Source of the DNA: Areca catechu
Taxonomy: Eukaryota; Streptophyta; Magnoliopsida; Arecales; Arecaceae
DNA length: 64,000 bases
Reading direction: 5' to 3'
NCBI GenBank assembly: GCA_021397845.1
Contig: CM038040.1
Coordinates: forward strand, 62,636,088-62,700,087
Positions within the stretch are counted from its first letter, which is position 1; the number at the start of each line of letters is the position of its first letter. Below the pieces are notes generated by a model. The model saw only the letters and a program-made list of their open reading frames with translations, was not told the DNA's origin and made no database searches. A program made the translations under genes and the position numbers. Below, piece after piece: positions 21,901 through 33,101 of this stretch.

Positions 21901-24900
21901 GTAGAAGTCTACCATAATGATATGAGCTTTAAAAGCAAAGATATTACAAAAAATATTGCATCGATGATTGTCGATTCCATATGGAAAATCATATAACTTT
22001 GCTAAACTAAGTAATAAATGATGGCATAAAAGAGTTAACCAAAGATACGCTCACAAGTCAGGTAGACTAGTTGATCAAATCAATTACAATGACAAACAGA
22101 ATGAAACCTGGGACCAGTTAAAGAAATCATCAAAAATCAAGAAATGTATATCTCTAGAATTTCTAACCTTTCAATTCATTGCATGGCTACCAATAACATG
22201 TTCTAGCATATCATTTTATTCAAGAACCTCAGTTTACAAAAAATTGATTGTTAGAAAAGATTATTTGCTTGTGGACCATGATAATAAATCTTGCATGTGA
22301 CCATAGCACAACAACAATATCAAACAGGCAGCAATAAAAGGAATTTCTTCGCTTGAAAGTAAAAAAAATCTTATATATGGCACTCAACATATAATGATGA
22401 CTAACATCATCTACTGATGCTGCTAATCAGAAGAACTGCATCTTTTTGAAGCCAACATTCATTATAAGTTACCATGGATAAGTAACAGACACATTTTAGC
22501 AACTCAATCAGATTTTAAGAGAGGGTGGGTGAACTGCATAATCAAATACTATCAAATAAATTAGCAGACTCTGCATAAATATAACTATATTAAAAATGGG
22601 AATGTATTTATTACCTTGATTGCTTTGTGAAGGGTATCCACTTGTTGCAGGAGTGTTGGATATAGAATTTGTGTCAGCGGGTCCCTTGAACACTGTTGGA
22701 GAGCTTGATGCAATGGATGCAGGCAGTGTATTTGTCAAAAAAGGGGAACTTTGGGCAGGCACATTACTAGTACTATTGATGGGAAATAATGGTTGGGATA
22801 CTGAAGCGGGAGTGGATGATGGCAGACCAGGTAGACCTACTTGCAAAGATGAATGAAGTCCAGGAGCAGAAGTGGATGTCAAAGGAGGAGTTACATTCTG
22901 AATAGGAAACAAGGGTTGTTGTGGTGGCAGCACTGTTTGTGCAGGAGGAACTGGAATTGGTGGCTGTCGTGGAAACCAAGACAGTGGCCGAGGTGGAATT
23001 GGCCAACTTGGAGGCTGCACTGGCAATGCTGGATTGTAACTAGTCAAAAAATGCAAAAGAATGTAAGAACACATGCAAGATCAACAAAAAAGGTAAAAGG
23101 GAAAAAGGCTGGCTGATCCATAAACATCCCAGAACAGAGAGGGAAAGTATAAGCTTTCAAGAAAGTAGAAATTCTTCAAATAAGCGACAGAGGATGAGAT
23201 CATACACTGGTGGCACCACACCATAAGTTGGTGGTGGAAATCCAACACCTACAGGACCAGGTACAACACCACTGACAAGGCTAGCTGATGGTATGTCCAC
23301 TTTGGCTACCTTTGCTGATCCATCCTCATCTGCATGGATAATTTATAAATCATTACAAATCATTCAGAGAACAGCCTACTACTCCCAGAACAGATCATCA
23401 GCTTATTGTTGTGATTGTCTAATCAGTATCAAAGTCTGAATTATTTTTATTTTTTCTTCTATAGCTATTATAAGGTTTGCCTATTAAATCGGTTTGCCCC
23501 CTCTCATGCTATTGAACCCCCATGCCAGTCCTTGACCAGTTTGGTTCGGTAAACCTTGCACTATGCAAAACAATCAACTGGATGCAACATTTATAATCTT
23601 CATGAATAAATAAGGTTGCGGACAATCAAGCAAACTAGTCATTTGAAGCAAATGCAAAGATAGAGTTCGACCTGGCCAAAGCAGTCAACAACTAAATTCT
23701 TGCAATCAAGGTGTGCCATCTCGGCATCGAGCCCCATATTGGTGACACAACCCTGTTATTGTGTCAGAACGCCCAGTATAAGGGCTGGTTTGGCATACCG
23801 AGTATCAGTATACCCAGCATAGGGGCCAATTTGGAGTACCAAGCTTCGGTATGCCCCTGTATTGCATATCGGTTCAAACTGAGACAGCATGGTATGCCCT
23901 ATACAGCTCCGTTTGGTACGATATAGCATACCTTGCTTGCAATACTCTATTACATGCTGAAGACCATGCTCAAAGACATTGTTATATGTATACTTGTAAA
24001 TATGTGTATGCAAGCCCTTATCTATATTATATAAATACTTATGTATATTAATTACACTATATTTGCAAATATTGCCTGCATTGATATACGGTAACATATT
24101 TGTACATACATACATCACACATAGCATATTGATATGTTTGCATTTCCATGTGTATGAAACTTTGTACATACCCATGTATATATGCATGATGGTCTAGACA
24201 AAGCTCACCTAGGTGGAAGCAACTGCAGCAGTCAAAACATGCTAGGTCATAGGATATGGATTACATATCACACCCTTCATGAGAATGAAGAGGAGGATGG
24301 AAAAAATGGGAGATCAAAAAGTGGTATGCTGATTTATATTTAATCAATAGCCACACAATTCTCAACCTAGATTTCCCACCTTGCCTTAATAACCCGTTAA
24401 ACTAGGTCTTGTTCACCACTTTTAGAATTTGAACAAACTTAGGTCAAACCAACCCATGGCCCAACCTTATCATGACTGGATGAGGCTTGCAAACCTAGTC
24501 AGGTCAATATAGGTGAAGAGGAGAGCTAGAAAAAAGGGATGGATTAAGCATGCAACAAGTGAGTCCGGGAACCTGAAATATATGGATACCACAATTGATC
24601 CTCATTGTTTGCAACTGCCATACTGTTCCCCTCCTCCCCATTAACAACCATGCCTCCACATCCAACATTACCTTCCCATTGTCAAAAAGCTATCACGCCT
24701 TCCATCTAATCCAAGCCAAACCCAAAACATAGCCTTAGCAAGCAATGAATCTGACTATTAAAAGTGAAGGATTGGATAGGAGAGAACAAGATGAGATGGG
24801 GGGAAAGAAATGAAGGGCTCAAGGTCACGGATTACGTTATGGAAGCTCATGTTTTTAAATGCCATGGCATGGGCCTTTCATGATCAGTAGTCAACATGGT

Positions 24901-27900
24901 ATGAGCCACTGCACCAACCCATGTAGACACATCATGGGCTCGCATACACCTACCTTGGTAAAATAACGTCAACATACACCAACACAATTTGTATGCACAA
25001 CACATCAGCTGGCATGGGCAACAAACAATCACTGGGATAAGGAATAGTTTCTTCTTCACAAAAATTCTCACTACATCCATAATATTTTTAAAGTTTGACT
25101 TTTAAAATCCTAACTAGGTTATAAACTAGATCCAACACAAATTTACATAAGTTTATCTAATATACATTTCATCTCCTTGACTAACTAATATCCAACTCAT
25201 GCAGAGAATTTCTAATTTGACAAAAAGTAAACCCAATTTGAGCCTAAATTGACTAAACTAAACTGTATGGCATCCTTTATGCATCTAATAACAAAAATTG
25301 ACAATCATGGATATAGTGTTGCACGAATGCTTTAATTGCAAGTTAACTAGAATGCCACTCAACAAGTTTAGATCAACATGAGTATAGGATTTTCAGGCAT
25401 TTAAAATAACTTATACATTTCAAAGAAATTTATAAAAGATTACTGTTCGTACCAAAGATATGTACCTCAAGCATCTGTTTTGAATAGCAATTGAAGTTGC
25501 TTAATAATTTCAAAAATGGAATTTTTTCAGCACTGTTTAGCATGGTTGCCGCGAACTGACACATAAAGGACTTTAACATCAACTTTATAATTAGATGTCA
25601 TTGAACAATTAGAATAATAACTAATACTTATTTTGGGGGGTAGCAGGGATATTCTTTAGCAAACTAGACAAACACTTATATTTGCATACACACTCAATGA
25701 GAACAAAATAATAAGCACTCATGCAAATTTTAATTAGACTTACAACTAGACTTACAATACTATAATTAACAAAAGCAGTCACATACTTAGGGGTGGCAAA
25801 AACATCATGCAAGAGGAATTGCAAATAATCGTGCACCAATGCCCTAAAAAAAGGATGCAATTGGCACATTTATCTATCAGCAAAAGGCGTGCCACAAGTG
25901 TTACCTTCTCCATAGTGAGCTGCTAAAATTTCAGGAGGAATTCCTTGCATTCCAAAAATCTCAATATCTGTTGACTCTCTACCTGGCTTAGCATTAGGAA
26001 CTCTGGAAAAAGAAATTTAAAATATAAAGCATCAATCATGGTTGAAAATAAGACATAGATACTCATATAATAAAAATGAAAACATGCATAACTGGAAAAT
26101 AAATCTATAATTAAAAAATTGATCCCAAAATATGAAAACCATTAAAATTGCATAGTTTTCATGGTTCAAATGGAAAACATTAGGAAACAAAGGAATTACA
26201 TAACATCAAATTCTATGAAAAGTTGATGAAGTATAGATCTTTAACCTAATTCCAACTAATAAAAAAACTTTCATTTCAAAACATAAAGACAAAGCTTTTG
26301 GAATACAATTGAACATCCTAGTCTATGTTTTTCTTGGACTTTTAGAGATTTCTTAGAATCCACAACTACTTTATTGGAATTGACCAAACTATATATGATG
26401 TCACACTCAAAGCTTGCTTTCCAATAATTGGTGCACACAGAAATTGAGTGAAAAGAGCATCAGAATCATTGACATGCCCAATGATTATGATCAAGTTATT
26501 GTGAAACATCAATATCTAGAGCACTTTTTGTTGGAACATGTCTACATTGAATAGGCTTATGTGATTAGGGTTGTTAAAGAAATGAGTTGTTTGTGAATAA
26601 CTTGTGGTAGGCTCAAAATTAAACATGTTTTTGTCTTGCCTCAACTTGTAAATGAGTCAAACACAAATTGTATCTTTAAGCAAGAAAAATAATTGATCTA
26701 GTAGCTTCTTATTTGACCCACCAATGCCTTAAATCCCTAATTTCTTGAACCACTCTTCCAAGATGGTTACAACACCTCTACTTTGCCTTCTCTTCTTACC
26801 ACCCTTGATCCCTTTCTACTAATTGTTTGATGATGAGCTAGTGATACCCATCTTTCAGCAAAACAGGATCTATCGAACTCATAGTTCATTACATACTTTT
26901 ATGAATGTCAACTAAGTATCATAAGTAAATTCTCTCCTTGCTTTGCTTCACCCTCTCATTTCTCTTCTTTACCCTCTAATTACCTAATCCTTAGAAGCCT
27001 AACCGCACTTCCCTCCTTCCTTGCATACTCCCACCATCTTTTCTCCAAATCCTAAAAGTTGGTGTCCACAACCCCAATTCCTCAAGCCTTCAAAGGTTCT
27101 AAACTTTCATTCTCTCCATTCTTCTCCTTCTTGAAGACAATAACTATCATGCCCCAAATCTGCTACTTCGGCTGGCACATGACACAGCCTTGCATATTTT
27201 GAAGGATCACCTAGCAAGGACACTAGAGCTTAAACAAGAGAGTATATGAGGACCATACAGATGTGTTTAGTCCCACATCCTCTATGCACTTGATAAATCT
27301 TGGATACTTATACAAGGCCAAGGAACCCAAATAATATCTTTAGCCTGCATTTTTGGATGAGGTCCTAGATTGTTATAATATCAATGATTGAATTGAGGTC
27401 TTGCTATTGACAATGATAGGAACTTTAGGACTCACCTCCGATGAATCCAATGAGCTAGTGAGCCAAGCTTGTTGAACCTCCCTTCCAGCAAATCTAATGA
27501 GCCAGCAAGTGAAGCTTGAACTAGCTTGATTATAAACAAGCCAAGCTCAAGGTAGGCATCCCTAGCTCATGAGTAGCCTAAGCTAAGCCAAGATTGCTAA
27601 TTTGGCTTAGTTACACCCCTATATTTAATGTTGTTCTAGTGTCCTCAGATCACATTATACTATGACATCCTTGGAAGGTCAAGCATAACATGTTAACCCA
27701 AAAAAATATATTGTACAACATAAAACTGATTATAATCCTATGAAGCCTGAAGTAACAATGATGTAAGTTGAAGATGTCAAGACTTGCACAAAGGAAGATA
27801 TAAGCACGGATGATGAAATATTGGGTACTATCCAATGTGTAAACATGTTTAGCAACCCCAACAAGCTCTAGGACAAGCTTGCATGCAACATAAGCAATAA

Positions 27901-29243
27901 ACATGACTGCAATTTTAGAGCTTCAACATTGTTGGAACTTGTTTTATAACAAGTGTTGCTTTCAGTTTTAAGTTGTTAATTTATCTGTAGTGACACTCAA
28001 GGATGGATATTCCATTCTTCGAGCATTCGTACAAGTCCTCCTTCCCCTTCCTTTCTTTCTCTTTAAAAGATCTAAGGATAGGCACTACTAAAGAATATGT
28101 TCCAGAAAAGTTTAGCATTTTTAAGTTTTCCAATTTATTGTCCTATATGCAGTCTGAAGAGGAAGTAGTTGTTTGATGACTGAATGGATAAAAGTCTACA
28201 CCTCTTGTCTGCTCGACTTTCTTCCTCTTCCTATTAAAATCTGCAGATTCCTCATCTCCTCTCCACTTTTCTCATTTCCACCTATACTTTCTCAATGTTG
28301 CAGTTTGCAATTGAATTGATTTCATTTTCAGGCCCTAAAGTACTATAGCCAAGAAAACGCTAAATCCAGTGCTACTCTTCAAGGGATTATATCAAAGTTG
28401 GTATTAGAGCCATCCCATCCAGCAGGTGGAGTTTTGATTTGGCACTTGCCCCTTGATTGAAAGATCCAAATCAACCACTCATTAAATATCCATCTAAAGC
28501 TTCCTCAAATAGCACTGCTACAGATCGCATCTACTAAATTCACCTTGCACATATTACTCTATGCTTATGGCCCAGCATTATTATCGAGATAGTACAGCCT
28601 GCAGGCACAAGATAAAGCAATGTCTGTATTGTGAATAATAAGGGTGGCCTTTGATGCAATAGTCTGTTTATTGGGTTGGCATGATTAACATCACCAAAAA
28701 TCAAACTTTTGGCGAAAAAAAACCTATTTCAGAGCACCAGAAATGAAAATTAAACATAATACTAAATTGAATTCAGAACATCAAAAACTTGTTAACAATC
28801 ATGGATTTTTCCCCTTTTTCACAATTTTTTGTAGGCCTCAAGAGATAAACACCAGATCCAATGAAAAACACTAGTTTTTGACCTCACTGAAAATTTCCAA
28901 CAAGAAAAACACATATCATCAACAATCTTCTTAGATCACAACTTCAGTTCCCAGACGGTCCACCGCCAAAAGCTCAAACCAAGAATTAACAAGAAAAATG
29001 TAGGACATAGAAAAGGATCGACAGAAATCTAGGGGTTTTTCTTTCTCCTTACTTGGTAACGGTCTCCTTGTGGACCTGGAGGACGTGGATGACCATTCCC
29101 CCAGCGGTGGAGAGCTTCTTGTGGCAGACATGGCACTTGAAGTGCTTCGCCTTCTGATGCTGCACCAGGATCTTCTCGTCGTCGAATTCCCGGTCGCAGT
29201 AGTAGCACCACACTTTCGAAGTCCTCTTTTTCTTCTTCCCCAT
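12928..29243 (-). CDS. SUF4: SUF4/BuGZ (ZNF207)-type zinc-finger protein, complete, seven exons
   Basis: Exons 29053-29243, 25905-26002, 23206-23329, 22615-23039, 13911-14068, 13737-13790 and 12928-12999 join with every phase correct into 373 residues plus stop; Arabidopsis SUF4 is of similar length. Seen: a basic start MGKKKKR, two zinc fingers (C13, C16, H29, H34 and C37, C40, H53, H58), a long Pro/Ser-rich middle with PPQQPLFPIQN and SVSQPLFPI repeats, and the conserved tail YLVWDDEAMSMEERRMSLPK to ESRLAGRMAF. Known: SUF4 works with FRIGIDA to activate FLC in Arabidopsis; the animal homologue BuGZ binds microtubules and the kinetochore protein Bub3. Outside crucifers the flowering role is not assured. 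The start at 29243 is chosen because MGKKKKR is the family N-terminus; an in-frame Met nine codons upstream is less likely. Introns total over 15 kb and are full of repeats, yet no coding exon is damaged. Confidence 0.95.
13737..13790 (-). CDS. SUF4: SUF4 exon 6 (residues 333-350, 18 codons)
   Basis: A 54-bp phase-0 micro-exon encoding EERRMSLPKYQVHDETSQ, between a TGTGCAG acceptor and a perfect GTAAGT donor. Confidence 0.95.
13911..14068 (-). CDS. SUF4: SUF4 exon 5 (residues 280-332)
   Basis: It starts after a TTGCTTTAG acceptor. It encodes the conserved SHMYASGPNTGGPSIGPPPV and EVYLVWDDEAMSM and ends in phase 0 at a GTTAGT donor. Confidence 0.95.
14750..15062. mobile_element. Degenerate GGTACC-rich MITE-like element
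   Basis: The left end caaggtctgcgatattgacc and the region near 15030-15055 (ggtactcggtaccgagattg), read in reverse complement, resemble the ends of the copies at 21492 and 23707. Inside are several short inverted words (ccatacc, ggtatgg types). The right edge and target duplication are not clear. Confidence 0.4.
15183..15257. mobile_element. Left end of another GGTACC-type MITE
   Basis: It begins aaggtatgccatcccggtac, close to the left ends of the copies at 21492 (aaggtccgctgaaccggtac) and 23707 (caaggtgtgccatctcgg). Its right part merges into the tandem duplication starting at 15258. Confidence 0.5.
15551..15840 (+). pseudogene. Unidentified gene-like fragment, copy 1
   Basis: From the gat of 'cacgatgagg' the plus frame reads DEEQAKFNDDNLVTNVKMPT, then after two internal stops continues through DKKAILDDRRVYHLMHKADK and ends IILWLRYGQPSDM with paired stops. 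Composition and the charged, non-repetitive sequence look protein-like, more than the overlapping ORFs in other frames. I do not recognise the family. It has no start of its own and carries internal stops, so it is treated as a captured or processed gene remnant. Confidence 0.4.
16172..16461 (+). pseudogene. Unidentified gene-like fragment, copy 2
   Basis: Second copy of the fragment at 15551-15840, made by the 632-bp tandem duplication, with the same internal stops. The shared stops show the fragment was already broken before it was duplicated. Confidence 0.4.
17290..17450 (-). pseudogene. Gypsy retropepsin-type fragment
   Basis: The minus frame reads FNLLLGRPWLHKAGAISLAY, which matches the 'LLGRPWLH..GA' signature found downstream of the catalytic Asp in plant gypsy aspartic proteases. 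No other pol domain is recognisable around it, so it is an isolated decayed remnant inside SUF4 intron 4. Confidence 0.6.
21482..21491 (+). repeat. Target-site duplication, left copy
   Basis: ttggtctcaa, identical to 21799-21808 on the other side of the element. Confidence 0.7.
21492..21798. mobile_element. GGTACC-rich MITE-like element with 10-bp flanking repeat
   Basis: A GC-rich 307-bp block flanked by the same 10 bases, ttggtctcaa, at 21482-21491 and 21799-21808. Left end ggtccgctgaaccggtacc; right end, reverse complemented, tcatggttcgcggtacc. The interior is full of short palindromes (ggtaccg, accggtat, ggtccg) and can fold on itself. A 9-10 bp target duplication points to a Mutator-like origin, and the lack of coding capacity to a non-autonomous element. 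Confidence 0.7.
21799..21808 (+). repeat. Target-site duplication, right copy
   Basis: ttggtctcaa, identical to 21482-21491. Confidence 0.7.
22615..23039 (-). CDS. SUF4: SUF4 exon 4 (residues 138-280, Pro-rich region)
   Basis: This is the largest exon. It follows a 166-bp intron and a TTGACTAG acceptor, starts with YNPALPVQPPSWPIPP and carries two PLFPI repeats typical of the family. It ends SNQG at a GTAATA donor, before the 8.5-kb intron. Confidence 0.94.
23206..23329 (-). CDS. SUF4: SUF4 exon 3 (residues 97-138)
   Basis: It starts after a CATGCAG acceptor and encodes an acidic then Pro/Val/Gly-rich stretch containing AKVDIPSASLVSGVVPGPVG... Two GT donors overlap at the end; only the one leaving GT in the exon (intron begins GTATGA) keeps frame with exon 4. 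Confidence 0.9.
23330..25904. other. SUF4 intron 2
   Basis: Contains one MITE-like element (23707-23935) followed by TA-rich DNA with many 'tatgtat' and 'tacatac' words (23970-24190). The rest (24190-25900) is AT-rich with no recognised gene or repeat. Confidence 0.6.
23707..23935. mobile_element. MITE-like element with terminal inverted repeats and 8-bp TSD
   Basis: The left end caaggtgtgccatctcgg pairs with the reverse complement of the right end (aaggtatgctatatcgtacc). It is flanked by cttgcaat at 23699-23706 and 23936-23943. Of the copies in the window this one has the clearest ends. Confidence 0.65.
25905..26002 (-). CDS. SUF4: SUF4 exon 2 (residues 64-96)
   Basis: It starts after a TTTTCCAG acceptor and supplies the last base of codon 64. 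It encodes VPNAKPGRESTDIEIFGMQG and PPEILAAHYGE, the family segment right after the fingers. The donor is GTAACA; one base carries over. No ORF tool would single this exon out. Confidence 0.93.
26003..29052. other. SUF4 intron 1
   Basis: AT-rich intron of 3 kb. The only structure seen is a possible LTR with primer-binding site at 27930-28412. No coding exon other than those listed was found. Confidence 0.6.
27930..28412 (+). mobile_element. Possible solo or truncated LTR with tRNA-Met type primer site
   Basis: A segment starting tgttggaact (27930) and ending in ca at 28394 is followed by ttggtattagagcc (28399-28412), one base from the TGGTATCAGAGCC site used by many plant LTR elements. No coding sequence follows and no second LTR is visible. 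Confidence 0.35.
29053..29243 (-). CDS. SUF4: SUF4 exon 1 (residues 1-63, both zinc fingers)
   Basis: It holds the nuclear-type basic start and both C2H2 fingers, with the very conserved VWCYYCDREFDDEKILVQHQ. It ends with two bases of codon 64 at a GTAAGG donor (29052 leftwards). Confidence 0.95.
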
Positions 29244-29353
29244 CCCCTCTCCTCCGTGATAGGCGATCAAACTCTAAGATTGGTGTTTTTCTCCTCCTTC
29301 CCCCTTCCTTCGATCCGACGCCCGTGGGAGAGGGGGAGGTTTAGGATTAGGGC

Positions 29354-29361
29354 TAGGGTTT
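29354..29361 (-). promoter_or_regulatory. Telo-box (AAACCCTA) in the SUF4 5' region
   Basis: On the minus strand AAACCCTAGCCCTAATCCTA lies about 110 bp upstream of the SUF4 start codon. Telo-boxes are common just around the transcription start of plant housekeeping genes. Whether this lies in promoter or 5' UTR cannot be told from sequence alone. Confidence 0.5.
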
Positions 29362-29459
29362 GGCAGATAGCCTTTTGGGGAAGATGGAGAAGAGAACCGA
29401 CCAGCCCTTCTCTTCGTCTCTCGATCTCGACGAGGCGAGGGATTGTTTTGGTAACAAAA

Positions 29460-30539
29460 TAATACCCGGGGATTTTATTTGAGCGGACTTGGCACGTCGC
29501 CATGCACCCCACGGTTAAATAGACCAACAATGTGATCATCGATCAGCAAATTCAAATGGGTGGGCTGACCCATGACCCAAGCTAATATGTTCATCTTAGA
29601 TCCAATCCAGTCTATTTAAAATAATAATAATAATAATAATTCTTTGTTTGCTGCCCCTGGCGTAGAAAATCTGATGCGGAGCGGCACCGCGTGTCCCAAT
29701 TGGTCCACGTTTTGCTTATATGGTACGATTGAATTTTCATCCTTTCGACATTAAACGTAAGATGCAGTGAAAAATGGAGACACATACGGGATGTCGGACC
29801 TGATAGAAATTTAATGCGATCCGTAATTGAAATTTCATAAATTACAGGATGAAAATGTCATTTCTTTTTAAAATAAGCCTTTTTTTTTTTTTTTTTTTTC
29901 TTTGTGCTTGTGCCAAAATTTTTTTGAAGGTTCCTGTTCTCCCTCTTCTTCCTTTTCCAATTCCTCCTCCGTCTAAGGACCTACCATCCAAGCTCTATTT
30001 CCCTATTATTACTCCGCATCGAAATTGTTAGTGATATATCAAGATCTGATTGGTCCAGCATGGCACCTAGACTCCGATCCATTCTAGACACCTGTCAACC
30101 AGCCTCAAGCGATAGAACTATGTTCCAACATCTCACCACTTGGATGCTGAGATGCGTGCTCACTAACTTCTTAAATAGACATCGATCGCTACTAGGCCTA
30201 CCCCATTCATCCAGTCGGGTATGCTCCAAGTGCCTCCATCGCAGGGACGTGTCGTGCCGGTCACTACTTCCTGCCTCACCTACCACAGCATGATTTTCCA
30301 TTTCGGGAGTGCCTGCAAGAGCCAGAATATGCTAGCAATTATTTCTGTCTTTAAACATCAGGTACATGTCCATAAATTGATTCTCTTAGACCTTCTAGGT
30401 AAGAAGAAAAGGAGAAGATGAGACAAAAGACCAGAAGATGAAAAGAGGTCTCAAGAGGGAGGCGAGGTTACATGGAGTGGAGAACTCACTATTAACTACC
30501 TTGAGAGACACATCCCTAGTTTTTGATTCTACGAGCATC
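29460..30539. other. Upstream DNA of SUF4, no gene seen
   Basis: It contains an (AAT)n microsatellite at about 29618-29640 and a poly-T run at about 29880-29899. The ORFs here have no recognisable domain. It ends where the copia element F begins. Confidence 0.5.
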
Positions 30540-30854
30540 CATTCAAGTATTCATCAAGACATTTATGTGCAATAAACATGATCCAATAAATCTTAAAAAA
30601 TCATCTACTATCACAAGAGCATATTTCATACCACCTAGGCTTGTAGTCCTAGTTGGTCCAAATAAGTCCATGTGAAGTAGCTCAAGGGGTCTAGAAGTTG
30701 AAATCATATTTTTAGATTTAAAACTCTTTCTAGTTTATTTACCCATTTGACAAGCATCACAAACATATTTAAAATCAACTTTAAACTTAGGCAAACCTCT
30801 AACTAGACTTTTAGAAATTAACTTGGTAATAGTATGCATACTAGCATGACCTAA

Positions 30855-31175
30855 TCATCTATGCCAAAATAAACAAGACTCATTGGTCTTAGCATTTATC
30901 GCTACTAGACTGGAACTACTAGACATGGCTAGATCATTTAGATCTACCACATAAATATTTTCAAGTCTATATCCAATGAATTTATTGCTAGAATCAAGAG
31001 AGTTTGTTACAATACACATAGATAATTCAAAGACAACCTTGAAGCCTTTATCATATAATTGACTGATACTTAACAAGTTATACTTCAATTTGTCTACTAG
31101 CAATATATTGTTACAAGATCTTGAACAGCTGTTGTCTAGATACCATATTTTTTTAATTTTTGGGCTGCAAGACAT
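30855..31175 (-). pseudogene. Copia protease to integrase-front fragment of element F
   Basis: It reads WYLDNSCSRS (usually WYLDSGCSRH), then NLLSISQLYDKGFKVVFE and ENIYVVDLNDL and ends NESCLFWHR. This is the segment from the protease Asp to the GAG-pre-integrase domain. The catalytic DSG is changed to DNS. Confidence 0.8.
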
Positions 31176-32099
31176 TCCTGCAAAATAATCAACAAGTTCT
31201 TTTAGGTACTCAAGCTATCTTGGGTCCTTGCAGGTTAGCAGAGGTGTTCTTTTGGGAACCCAAAGCTTTCTTACTTTACGTTTAGCATTTCTAAAAATAT
31301 TGCATTGAAAAGCCTTATGTTTTACCCTTTGCATGTATAACAAACAATTCTAGAATTTTGAAAAGAAGTAAATTTTGAAGTTCTAGATGTAGAAGCATGT
31401 AATGCAGATGTAGAAATATTTGACTTCAAAGATTTTTGATTTAAAAACTTAGGAATATACTTTGAAGCTCTAGAAATAGATATTGACGGATTTTATATAA
31501 AAGCTTTTTGAGATATACCTTTTGGAACATAAGCTTTTGAAGGTATAAATTTGGTAGCTGAAATTCCATTTATATTTGAAGAGTTGTAACCAATTACAGC
31601 CTTATTATCAGAAATTCTTTGTTCCTTTAAAATCAACTCAAGCTTATTTGAACTTAATATAAGTTTTTCAACCAATGGCTTGAGTTTTTCAACCTCCTTT
31701 TTCAATTCAAAGTTTTCAACATTTAAAGCTTTATTTTTCTCAAGATGTATATTTTTCTAATTTCCAAAGCTTTGTTATTTTCAAAAAAGAGTTAATTTTT
31801 TTTGCAATATTTTGTTCTTTTCTGAAATCTCTTCATTTTTTTCAGTAAAGAATCATTGATATTCTTTAAAGCTCTAATCTTTACTCCAGCCTTTTTAAAT
31901 TCAGATAATAAGTCATGAAATACAGAATTTAATTTATCAAAAGTAAATTCTATTTGAGCTTCGGGGGACGTTACCTTGTCTTCGAGACCTATAAGATAGA
32001 AGTTTGTAGTTTTTGTGGTCTCTTCTTCTTTCGTTGAAGTCGACTCCTCGCTGTCGCTCCAAGTGGCAACCATAGCTTTCTTCTTTTTCTTCTTGAATG

Positions 32100-32925
32100 T
32101 TTACTTTAGAAAGGACAATCGGGATGGATATGCCCTGGTTTCTTACATTCATAATATGTGGACATTTGTTCCTTCTCTTTTTCTTTTTCCTTGTCCTTAC
32201 TATGTTTCCTTTTTTTATGAAACTTTCTAAAATATCTTCCTTTTTTCTTTCACATAAACCTTCTAAATCTCCTTACGACCATGGCTATATCTTCATCTTC
32301 TAGGTCATTTCGGAGGAGGAGCAGTCTTCTTTTGATTCCTCATTTTGTTTCTTTGATTCCAATGCAGCTATTGTTTTCTTCTTCTTCTGATCATCTTCAT
32401 TTCTATGCTGCATGGTCAATTTGTGTGTGATGAGAGAACCTAGTAGTTCATCCAGTGTTAGTGTGTTTAGATCTTTTGCTTCATGGATGGTAGTTACTTT
32501 GGGGTCCCATTTGTCCGGAAGTGATCTAAGAAACTTCTGTACTAAGTCTGCATTTGAGTAAACCCGCCAAGACTTTTCAACCCGTTAATAATATCTGTAA
32601 ATTATGAAAAAATGGCAGAGATAGTTTTAGTTTGTTCATCTTGAATAATTCATAGCTATGTACTAGAAGATTGATTTTGGAGGTCTTCACTTGGGAAGAT
32701 CCTTCATAGTCACTTCAAGTTTATCCAGATTTCTTTTATAGATGAGCAAATAGAAATTCGGTTGAATTTGTTTGCATCCAAAGCACAATATAGTAAATTC
32801 ATGGCTTTGGCATTCAATTCCCCCATTTTCATGTCATGTTCATCCCAATCCTCTTCAGGTTTTGGGACATCCACGCCATCAATTTTAATCATGAAATTTG
32901 TGGACCCTTTAGAATGACCTTCCAT
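32100..32925 (-). pseudogene. Copia gag of element F
   Basis: The front part reads MEGHSKGSTNFMIKIDGVDV, PKPEEDWDEHDMKMGELNAK and AMNLLYCALDANKFNRI, a UBN2/gag pattern. At about 32115-32165 the frame reads YYECKKPGHIHPDC, a CCHC zinc knuckle whose first Cys is replaced by Tyr. Frameshifts and stops separate the parts. Confidence 0.75.
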
Positions 32926-33080
32926 AACTGAAAATCAATTGCTTGAATGTATATCTTCATTCTATCTTTTCGGTATGAATAATTTGTGCTAGTAACAGTG
33001 GAGGTCTATTAGTAGATTAGCCTTCAGCCAAAAAAATATTCATGGGATGAGCCATCAATCTTTACTCTAATTAAGTTCAG

Positions 33081-33100
33081 GAACTCTACACTGATACCAG
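33081..33100 (-). other. Primer-binding site of element F
   Basis: CTGGTATCAGTGTAGAGTTC on the minus strand directly follows the LTR end. It resembles the usual tRNA-Met complementary TGGTATCAGAGC with changes at its far end. Confidence 0.7.
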
Positions 33101-33101
33101 T

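Larger units (their letters stand above)
14069..22614. other. SUF4 intron 4 (8.5 kb, repeat-filled)
   Basis: It contains a degenerate MITE-like block, a MITE left end joined to a 632-bp tandem duplication, a gypsy protease fragment, pyrimidine-rich unassigned DNA (18350-18830), unassigned AT-rich DNA (18840-21480) and a well-preserved MITE-like element at 21492-21798. Nothing else that looks like a gene was seen. Confidence 0.7.

Noticed and set aside
22620..23116. Plus-strand ORFs across SUF4 exon 4
   Set aside because: They mirror the Pro-rich minus-strand exon and match no family.
30060..30301. Overlapping 77- and 68-codon ORFs left of element F
   Set aside because: No domain or motif; both strands are open only because of local composition.
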